Below are positions 31,581 through 36,899 of a stretch of 36,899 nt of DNA, piece after piece (position 1 is the stretch's first letter; each line of letters begins with the position of its first letter). The position numbers and the translations under genes are program-made. The notes below the pieces were generated by a model that was given only the letters and a program-made list of their open reading frames with translations, searched no databases and was not told the DNA's origin. This DNA is from Candidatus Heimdallarchaeota archaeon (GTDB lineage: Archaea > Asgardarchaeota > Heimdallarchaeia > Heimdallarchaeales > Heimdallarchaeaceae): the NCBI GenBank assembly GCA_016839875.1, contig JAEOTK010000350.1:1-36899 (forward strand), written 5' to 3'.

Positions 31581-32717
31581 ATGTCATTTGATGATGATGT
31601 AGACACTATTGTAGATCTTCTTAAAGATGCAACCTTGAAGAAATTTAGTCAAGACATCGACCTTATAGTGGTTTATGGATCAAGAGCCAGAGGAACACAT
31701 AGTCCTACTTCTGATTTAGAAATGTTTGCTGTTGTTGAAAATAAATCAAAAACTTATGCTGAATGGTTTTTTATATACAAAGATATACCAGTAGATTTCT
31801 GGACTAAGACATGGGAGGATTGGGAAAAGATTTCTATAAATGATCCAGCTGATAACGGGGGATTCGCTTTACAAGCTGGAACATTAGCTACATGTAATAT
31901 AGTCTACTGCAAAGATGAAGAAACAAAGCTAAGATTCGAGAAATTCAAGGATAACTTGAAGATATATTCTGAACCACGAGAGATTAGCATAGAATTTGTA
32001 AACAAATACTTCAACAATATGTATAATTTTCTTGGTAAAATTTACTTCGCAAAGGTAAAAAACGACCTAGTAGAAGCTAGGAGAAATGCATGGCAAATCA
32101 TCATATCAAATATCATATTGTTAGGTAGAATAAATAACAGCTATTATCTCAATAACTGGGGAACAAACATATATGAAGCTGAGGAGTTTGATGTCGTTCC
32201 AAAAAATCTTATTGCTGATGCTAGAAATTTATCTACAGAGGATGATTTCGATAAACTTTTGAAAACAGCAACTCGAGTAATTGATAAAATGAGATTAATT
32301 TTGGTTGAGATATTTAAGAAATACCCACTTGAAATAGACATAGAATTTCTAAGTACAGAGGTTAGTGCAATTGAATATCTATACAAGGTTAGAAATGCAG
32401 CACTTCAAAAAGATATAATCGCAGCTGCATATGCAGTATTTGAGCTTCAACCCTTAGCTGCACAGGATTTATTGGTTCATGAAAAAAAATGGACAAAAGC
32501 TGGTCAACTTCTACACTACAATGAATATCGGGAGAAATATGTAGATTATGGTTTTCCAGATTTTACAAATGCTATCACTTCTCAGGATTTTGAGGAGTTA
32601 ATTAAACTAACCAATGATTACGAAAAAATATACTACAAATTCTTAAGCGAAAACGATATGAAGATGAATTCATTTGATAATCTGGACGATTTGAAGGTCT
32701 ATCTTAATCTTGAATAA
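31581..32717 (+). CDS. DNA polymerase beta-like nucleotidyltransferase with long helical C-terminal domain
   Basis: A 378-residue protein with an N-terminal nucleotidyltransferase domain. The motif GSRARGTHSPTSDLE is at 33-47, giving D45 and E47 as the metal ligands, with D72 (IPVDFW) as the probable third. The second acidic position is Glu where most members have Asp. The rest (about 115-378) is all-helical, with a plausible substrate-binding or HEPN-like role. Layout and size resemble aminoglycoside nucleotidyltransferase-like proteins. No toxin or antitoxin partner is adjacent. The start ATG fits a leaderless message. Substrate unknown; the fold call is confident. Confidence 0.8.
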   Translation: MSFDDDVDTIVDLLKDATLKKFSQDIDLIVVYGSRARGTHSPTSDLEMFAVVENKSKTYAEWFFIYKDIPVDFWTKTWEDWEKISINDPADNGGFALQAGTLATCNIVYCKDEETKLRFEKFKDNLKIYSEPREISIEFVNKYFNNMYNFLGKIYFAKVKNDLVEARRNAWQIIISNIILLGRINNSYYLNNWGTNIYEAEEFDVVPKNLIADARNLSTEDDFDKLLKTATRVIDKMRLILVEIFKKYPLEIDIEFLSTEVSAIEYLYKVRNAALQKDIIAAAYAVFELQPLAAQDLLVHEKKWTKAGQLLHYNEYREKYVDYGFPDFTNAITSQDFEELIKLTNDYEKIYYKFLSENDMKMNSFDNLDDLKVYLNLE

Positions 32718-32756
32718 TACTGTAAGCTGTAAGGATATTTTATCGAACAAAGAAAC

Positions 32757-32766
32757 TTATTTTAAG
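32757..32766 (+). promoter_or_regulatory. TATA box of the Nudix gene
   Basis: TTATTTTAAG is centred about 28 nt before the ATG at 32789 and supports that ATG rather than the in-frame TTG at 32780. Confidence 0.5.
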
Positions 32767-32788
32767 ACATGAATTCATTTTGCCACTA

Positions 32789-33238
32789 ATGAGAATTCCA
32801 GTTCAAGTGCTAGTTTATCCCGTTAGATATATTGATGATAAGTGGGAGTTTCTTCTCCTCAAGAGAATTGAAAGCCGAGGAGGGTTCTGGCAAGGAGTAA
32901 CAGGACATCCTGAAAGAAGAGAAAAGAACATAGACGGCGCTAAAAGAGAATTATTAGAAGAAACAGCTTATTTGCCAAATTTCTTTTTTGAAACAGATTT
33001 CTCCTATACAATTAAGGTAGATGAGAAGTACAAAGAAATCTATCCTGAAGGAACAGAAGAAATTCCAGAGTTTGTGTTTATTGCTCGTATAAATCAAGAA
33101 GATGATCCTGCAATTGATCCAGAAGAACACGATGAATGGAAATGGTGTTCGTATGAAGAAGCTCTTGAATTACTGTATTGGGAAGATAATAAGAAAGCAC
33201 TAACTTACTGTTATAATTTCCTAAAGGAAGAACTTTGA
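32789..33238 (+). CDS. Nudix hydrolase (NudB-like)
   Basis: A 149-residue Nudix hydrolase. The Nudix box is complete: G, five residues, E, seven residues, then RELLEETAY (from GHPERRE to EETAY, about 46-68), binding Mg2+ and hydrolysing a nucleoside diphosphate linked to X. The surrounding GGFWQGVTGHPE resembles dihydroneopterin triphosphate diphosphatase (NudB), suggesting but not proving a pterin or nucleotide role. The start is ATG 32789 (MRIPVQVLVYP) by the TATA spacing; a TTG at 32780 would add three residues. It is convergent with the regulator gene at 33253. Confidence 0.88.
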   Translation: MRIPVQVLVYPVRYIDDKWEFLLLKRIESRGGFWQGVTGHPERREKNIDGAKRELLEETAYLPNFFFETDFSYTIKVDEKYKEIYPEGTEEIPEFVFIARINQEDDPAIDPEEHDEWKWCSYEEALELLYWEDNKKALTYCYNFLKEEL

Positions 33239-33252
33239 AAAAGAAGAATTCT

Positions 33253-33732
33253 CTATTCAGATTCTTCGCTTTGTTTGAATGATCTAATAATTTGTATTGC
33301 TCGTGTTCCTGCATACAAACAGGACAGGAAGAGAGATATTGAACCAAAGATCAAAGCTGATAGAGGAGAAATTAGGAAATAGAATAAGATGACTATTATT
33401 AAACTGGTTCCTAGAAAACCAGAAAAAATTCCTAAGGAAGGTATTAGCCATCCTTTGAAAACATATATTTCAGTAAGGATGCCTAGCTTCAAACTCCTTA
33501 GGTTTTCATATTCTTCTTCCAAATAGTATTTGTTGTTCTTCGTTTGTTTCAGTAACCCTATTTGCTCAAGACGTTGAAGATGATATTGTGCATGACTTGC
33601 AGTTTTTAGACCCAAATCTCTTTGTGTTTCTCTAACTCCTATCTCTTTTACTTTCTTTACAGCATAGACAAAAACTCGTAAAGCTGTTCCAGTCAAAGAA
33701 GATATTATATCTTCGTTAGAGTTTTGAGTCAT
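33253..33732 (-). CDS. Membrane-anchored winged-helix transcriptional regulator
   Basis: A 159-residue protein with an N-terminal winged helix of the ArsR-like type (about 10-75: GTALRVFVYAVKKVKEIGVRETQRDLG, then ASHAQYHLQRLEQIGLLKQTKNNKYYLEE, the recognition helix and wing), followed by two membrane spans (about 92-115 and 120-142) and a short charged tail. A DNA-binding domain tethered in the membrane suggests regulation that depends on the membrane or on a partner there. Its gene lies 10 bp after that of an anchored exported protein on the same strand, so the two very likely form one operon and may act together as sensor and regulator. The target is unknown; the repeat-rich region at 34466-34600 upstream of the operon is a candidate. 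Confidence 0.75.
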   Translation of the reverse strand: MTQNSNEDIISSLTGTALRVFVYAVKKVKEIGVRETQRDLGLKTASHAQYHLQRLEQIGLLKQTKNNKYYLEEEYENLRSLKLGILTEIYVFKGWLIPSLGIFSGFLGTSLIIVILFYFLISPLSALIFGSISLFLSCLYAGTRAIQIIRSFKQSEESE

Positions 33733-33742
33733 TTTATTTCAC

Positions 33743-34459
33743 CTATAGATCTAAATGAGGACTAAATAGATTTTGAAGAACCAGAATGTAGTCATCAAAT
33801 GCAGATTCTGGAACAAGAACATCTGCTCCTATCATATTTGCGTCATATTGGAAGTCATCATACCAAGTTGAAGATTTATAGAGTACTAGTCCTTCCATAT
33901 TTATGTACAGAAAGATTACTGTTGAGTTCTCAAGATATATTTCTGTTACCCACTTTAAATCTGGCAATTCTCCAACGGATGGATATGGTTCTTCTCCATA
34001 AGTTCCTACTCGTTCTGTATTGTTGATAGAATCAAATAATCCTCCCGCAATTTGATTAACTTCGTTTGTTGAAAGGACAAAATTGATTTGATCCACTGGA
34101 AAGATTGTGTAGGCTGTAACATTCCAAGAATAAGTTATATTATCACCAATTCTGTCTACAACTCCCCAAATTAAGCGTTCATGTATAGAAGCTGTACCAT
34201 TTCCTATAATTTCAAGATGTACAACATTAGGAATATTTCCTTGTACTTCAGCAGCTAAACTTGTAGAAAAAGGTAGTTCGGGTTCCGGACCTGGTCCTGG
34301 ACCTGGGCCTTCTGGTGTGTAAATAACCCCATAGTAAACTCCTAATCCTACAGCAGTGCCTACTATTATTGCTGCTCCAATACCAATAGCTAATCCTTTT
34401 ACTAGATTATTTCGTAGGTATTTTCCTATTGTTCTCCCTAGTATGTTTTCTTTACTCAT
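33743..34459 (-). CDS. N-terminally anchored exported protein of unknown function
   Basis: A 238-residue protein with a short basic N-terminus, one membrane span (about 18-46, GLAIGIGAAIIVGTAVGLGV), a PGPGPGPEPE proline-glycine linker near 52-61 and an outside domain of about 175 residues that is beta-rich with little lysine. It has no cysteines, so it is neither a lipoprotein nor a disulfide protein. I do not recognise the outside domain; WGVVDRIGDNITYSW and VTEIYLENSTVIFLYINMEG look like beta strands. The start has a strong ribosome binding site (GGAGGT, minus strand of 34466-34471, 6 nt before the ATG). It leads an operon with the membrane-bound winged-helix regulator, so a ligand-sensing partner role is possible. 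Confidence 0.65.
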   Translation of the reverse strand: MSKENILGRTIGKYLRNNLVKGLAIGIGAAIIVGTAVGLGVYYGVIYTPEGPGPGPGPEPELPFSTSLAAEVQGNIPNVVHLEIIGNGTASIHERLIWGVVDRIGDNITYSWNVTAYTIFPVDQINFVLSTNEVNQIAGGLFDSINNTERVGTYGEEPYPSVGELPDLKWVTEIYLENSTVIFLYINMEGLVLYKSSTWYDDFQYDANMIGADVLVPESAFDDYILVLQNLFSPHLDL

Positions 34460-34465
34460 TTTTTT

Positions 34466-34471
34466 ACCTCC
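34466..34471 (-). promoter_or_regulatory. Strong Shine-Dalgarno of the anchored protein gene
   Basis: GGAGGT on the minus strand, 6 nt upstream of the ATG at 34459, is a near-perfect match to the 16S rRNA tail. It shows that this message, unlike most first genes here, has a leader. Confidence 0.7.
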
Positions 34472-34488
34472 GAAGTGGATTGCACTTC
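34472..34488. promoter_or_regulatory. Inverted repeat GAAGTG / CACTTC in the regulator operon leader
   Basis: GAAGTG at 34472-34477 and CACTTC at 34483-34488 are inverted with a 5-bp spacer, directly upstream of the ribosome binding site and near the predicted transcription start (a TATA-like element lies near 34509-34518). A dimeric regulator site is plausible. Confidence 0.4.
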
Positions 34489-34516
34489 ATATGGATTAGG
34501 TAATGGACATTTATAA

Positions 34517-34554
34517 TACAAGGTTTTGAACATCCTTGTACAAAGTCTTGAACA
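34517..34554. promoter_or_regulatory. Cluster of inverted and direct repeats upstream of the regulator operon
   Basis: TACAAGG (34517-34523) and CCTTGTA (34534-34540) form a perfect 7-bp inverted repeat. TTGTACAA (34536-34543) is an 8-bp palindrome. TTGAACA occurs twice, at 34526-34532 and 34548-34554, exactly 22 bp apart, about two helical turns. Together they suggest protein-binding sites in the divergent region. Confidence 0.4.
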
Positions 34555-34583
34555 CTTCTATTATCTCCTTAAAATGGGTTTAG

Positions 34584-34597
34584 AGATTTATAAATCT
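34584..34597. promoter_or_regulatory. Palindromic TATA element in the divergent intergenic region
   Basis: AGATTTATAAATCT is a perfect 14-bp palindrome with a TATA core. It faces the aminopeptidase gene on the plus strand, with about 80 nt before its ATG, and could be a TATA box or an operator. A second TATA-like TTGTATAATT lies near 34609-34618. Confidence 0.4.
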
Positions 34598-34676
34598 TGA
34601 TACACGTTGTATAATTGAGAGAGAAAAAACTATTTGTATTCTTATTTCAGCTTTAGATTATTCATAAGTGATAAAA

Positions 34677-36158
34677 ATGAAAGTTTCAACTCAAGTTACA
34701 GGAATTAGAGATTTAGATATTCCTCTTGTTTTAGTTGGTGTTTTAGAGGAAGCTAAAAATGATCAAATGTTGAATGAGCTCTATGACATAGTAAAGGATA
34801 CTATAGAATTAGGTGATTTCAAAGGGAAGAAAAACCAAACATCATTGGTTTATACTAAAGGAGAAATATTGCCAAAACGAATTATGCTCGTTGGTTTAGG
34901 TAAAGAGGAAAAACTGACCATAGAAGGAATCAGAAAAATTATTGGTAATGTATCTAGAAAAGTTAGAGATTTAGATGTTAAGAAAGTCGGGATTTACATT
35001 GATTTCTTCAAACGAGAAAAATTTGGGATTTCGCAAATAGTAGAAGCTATTGTACAATCCATGATTATGGGAAGTTTTCAGAATCTAGATTATCGAACAA
35101 AAGACCTAGATAAATACAAACATCTTGAAGAGATATTTATTTTCAGTAACAATTATACTTTCAATGAACTACAAACCGGTGCTAAAATAGGTCAGATCAT
35201 TGCTGATGGAGTGAACTTCTGTAGAAAACTATCTTGGGGGCCTGCAAATTACATTACACCAACCAAGTTAGAAGAGGAAGCACTTCGCTTACAGAATGAA
35301 CTAGGTATCAAGACAACTATTTTTGATAGAGAAAAAGCTAAGGAAATCGGATTAACTAGCTTTCTTGCAGTAGCACAAGGAACAGAAGAACCACCAAAAT
35401 TCATAATTATGGAATATGGTGCAAATAAGCAGAATGTTGATACAGTAGCATTGATTGGAAAAGCAATTACTTTCGATACTGGTGGCATCAGCTTAAAGCC
35501 TAGTCAAGGTATGGAAAAGATGAAAGCTGATATGACTGGTGGTGCGGTGGTTTTTGGAGCAATGGAAGCTATTGCTAAACTTCAACCTAATTTACACGTT
35601 GTAGGTATTGTTCCAGCTACTGATAATATGCCTTCAGGTAAAGCATATCATCCAGGTGATGTGATTACAAGTTATAGTGGTCAAACAATTGAGGTTATCA
35701 GTACTGATGCTGAAGGTCGAATGATTATTAATGATGCACTAACTTATGCAGCAAAACATTTTGAACCTAAAGCAATGTTTGATTTTGCCACTTTAACAGG
35801 AGCCATGATGATAGCATTAGGTGAACATGCAATAGGTTATTTCACCAATCACGATTTCATTGCAACAAAATTAGAAAAAGCAGCTGAATCGAGTGGTGAT
35901 AAGGTTTGGCGAATGCCTCTATGGGAAGAGTACGATGCTCAGCTGAAAAGCGATATCGCTGATTTCAAGCATACTGGTGGAAGACCAGGAGGTGCTATAA
36001 CAGCTGCAAGATTTCTAAGTAAGTTTACTATGGATGTTCCGTGGGTACATCTGGATATTGCAGGAGCAATGGGACAAGATAAAGACAAAGATTACAATCC
36101 TGCTGGAAGTAAAGGTCCAGGAGTAAGATTGATAATTGATGTTTTGAGAAATTGGTAA
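34677..36158 (+). CDS. Leucyl aminopeptidase (peptidase family M17)
   Basis: A cytosolic, normally hexameric M17 aminopeptidase that removes N-terminal residues using two metals. The C-terminal catalytic domain has IGKAITFDTGGISLKP (about 260-275, with the metal-ligand Lys and Asp), KADMTGGA, and the family signature TDAEGRM (about 345-351, with Asp, Glu and Arg; Ser precedes it where Asn is usual). The N-terminal macro-like domain is about residues 1-160. The length of about 493 residues is standard. The open frame could start at GTG 34668, but ATG 34677 (MKVSTQVTG) has AAGTGA just upstream. The leader is about 60-80 nt from the candidate TATA boxes, so this gene is not leaderless like most. 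Confidence 0.95.
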   Translation: MKVSTQVTGIRDLDIPLVLVGVLEEAKNDQMLNELYDIVKDTIELGDFKGKKNQTSLVYTKGEILPKRIMLVGLGKEEKLTIEGIRKIIGNVSRKVRDLDVKKVGIYIDFFKREKFGISQIVEAIVQSMIMGSFQNLDYRTKDLDKYKHLEEIFIFSNNYTFNELQTGAKIGQIIADGVNFCRKLSWGPANYITPTKLEEEALRLQNELGIKTTIFDREKAKEIGLTSFLAVAQGTEEPPKFIIMEYGANKQNVDTVALIGKAITFDTGGISLKPSQGMEKMKADMTGGAVVFGAMEAIAKLQPNLHVVGIVPATDNMPSGKAYHPGDVITSYSGQTIEVISTDAEGRMIINDALTYAAKHFEPKAMFDFATLTGAMMIALGEHAIGYFTNHDFIATKLEKAAESSGDKVWRMPLWEEYDAQLKSDIADFKHTGGRPGGAITAARFLSKFTMDVPWVHLDIAGAMGQDKDKDYNPAGSKGPGVRLIIDVLRNW

Positions 36159-36185
36159 CAATCTTCATTCTTTCAATTTCTTTTT

Positions 36186-36713
36186 TTATTCTTTTTCATC
36201 AGTTTTAGCTAAGGTTTGAATTCTTTCTATACCGTTGAATTTTGTAATAAGTTTGACAATCTCTTCTGGAACAGAGTCCTCCCAAGCTTCTCCTTTGATC
36301 ATTTTTTTTCTAATAATCTTTCCACTAAACTCTGATCTGTTTTCTAATGGGATTTCTCTAACTTCTGTTTTGCTTAGATTTGAGAAAATCTGTTGAACAA
36401 GAGGATTATTTGTAAAAACTACTTCGAATGATGGAACAAGGTCAGTTACATTAGCAGGCCAGATAGTATTTCTATTTATATCTGGAATTGCGGTGATATA
36501 AAATTGGTTTATGTTGAAATGACTTCTTATAATTTCTGTCATCATCTCTAATCTTTCTCCTCCTGTAAATGGGTTTTTCAAGGAATAAGCTTTTTCTCCA
36601 CTACCTATTAAAATCACAATTTCATCTATGTCTGTTTGTTCTAGAATGTACTCGATAGCATAGATATGTCCTTTGTGAGGAGGATTAAAACGTCCTAAAT
36701 ATAAAGCTCTCAT
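36186..36713 (-). CDS. Nicotinamide-nucleotide adenylyltransferase, archaeal type
   Basis: A 175-residue NMN adenylyltransferase that makes NAD+ from NMN and ATP, the last step of NAD synthesis or salvage. The N-terminal GRFNPPHKGH (7-16) is the nucleotidyltransferase signature, GSGEKAYSLKNPFTGGERLEMM is the archaeal NMNAT-specific segment (38-59), and FSGKIIRKKM with GEAWEDSVP corresponds to the SGTxIR-type C-terminal motif, with Lys for Thr in the third place. The length fits the archaeal family (about 165-185). It is convergent with the aminopeptidase gene, 27 bp apart. Confidence in function is high. Confidence 0.94.
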   Translation of the reverse strand: MRALYLGRFNPPHKGHIYAIEYILEQTDIDEIVILIGSGEKAYSLKNPFTGGERLEMMTEIIRSHFNINQFYITAIPDINRNTIWPANVTDLVPSFEVVFTNNPLVQQIFSNLSKTEVREIPLENRSEFSGKIIRKKMIKGEAWEDSVPEEIVKLITKFNGIERIQTLAKTDEKE

Positions 36714-36798
36714 TTCAAATACCTATAGATTCATCTTTTTTGCAAAATTAAAAACATTTCGAGATAGCATTATACTCAGTTTATTGACTATTTGAGAG

Positions 36799-36806
36799 CT
36801 TAAATA
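36799..36806 (+). promoter_or_regulatory. TATA-like box near the right edge
   Basis: CTTAAATA is centred 26 nt upstream of the ATG at 36829. This is the spacing seen in front of the other leaderless genes of this window. Confidence 0.35.
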
Positions 36807-36828
36807 GGATTAACTATTATAATTATTG

Positions 36829-36899
36829 ATGTATCTGGTGCAACAAAACCACCTAAGAACATTAGATAGTAAGACCTATTTTATTCTAAAGATACTTAC
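36829..36899 (+). CDS. Possible start of a gene running off the right edge
   Basis: From ATG 36829 the frame is open to the last base (24 codons, beginning MYLVQQNHLRTLDSKTYF). A TATA-like CTTAAATA at the usual 26-nt distance supports a leaderless start. The fragment is too short for a family call; it could be a chance open frame. Confidence 0.35.
   Translation, partial: MYLVQQNHLRTLDSKTYFILKIL

Noticed and set aside
1..36899. CRISPR array, insertion sequence or prophage
   Set aside because: I saw no regularly spaced repeats, transposase, integrase or phage structural gene on either strand.

Overview
The window is a low-GC, gene-dense stretch of archaeal chromosome. The archaeal assignment rests on a tRNA gene interrupted at position 37/38 by an intron with a canonical bulge-helix-bulge, an archaeal-only GatD/GatE amidotransferase pair, archaeal-type CoaD and NMN adenylyltransferases, and AT-rich TATA boxes about 24-29 nt upstream of start codons (mostly leaderless first genes; Shine-Dalgarno sites mainly inside operons). 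Two Ras/Rab-like small GTPases within 2.5 kb point to an Asgard archaeon, possibly of the Heimdallarchaeia side, but I cannot place it further without a tree. I see no insertion sequence, integrase, CRISPR array or phage gene; this looks like core plus lineage-specific chromosome.

Layout. 1-6155: C-terminal part of a very large Lhr-type helicase, followed with no gap by a second protein made of the same winged-helix/beta-barrel (AlkZ/YcaQ, HTH_42-like) modules; together they look like a DNA-repair pair. 6192-9520: MEMO1-like protein, a small GTPase, a SPOUT-like protein, the intron-containing tRNA-His, CoaD and a Rab-like GTPase. 9609-12978: gatE-gatD for Gln-tRNA synthesis. 13049-15435: TM0106-like RecB/RNase H-fold nuclease and a thioredoxin-reductase-fold flavoprotein that lacks the CxxC. 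18058 down to 15491 (minus): a three-gene operon of a pyruvate-kinase C-terminal-domain protein, a DGK1/VTE5-type lipid kinase and a BtrH-like papain-fold protein, which is the most system-like, unexplained unit here. 18173-22353: a small unknown protein, a flippase carrying an exported N-terminal domain, an unknown small helical protein and a YdjM-like membrane hydrolase.

22416-33238 holds enzymes mostly transcribed singly: GH31 alpha-glucosidase, PIG-L deacetylase, M32 carboxypeptidase, ferredoxin-nitroreductase fusion, PNPOx-like flavoprotein, VOC protein, MFS transporter, DUF1028 protein with a peptidoglycan-binding-like tail, a nucleotidyltransferase and a Nudix hydrolase. 34459 down to 33253 (minus) is a two-gene unit of an anchored exported protein and a membrane-bound winged-helix regulator, fed by an intergenic region rich in repeats. 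34677-36713 holds M17 leucyl aminopeptidase and NMN adenylyltransferase, and a further gene probably begins at 36829 and runs off the edge.

No gap between genes exceeds 300 bases. The most interesting points are the duplicated Lhr C-terminal modules, the tRNA-His without the usual G-1:C73 pair, the BtrH/DGK1/PK_C operon, the exported-domain flippase, and the membrane regulator pair.
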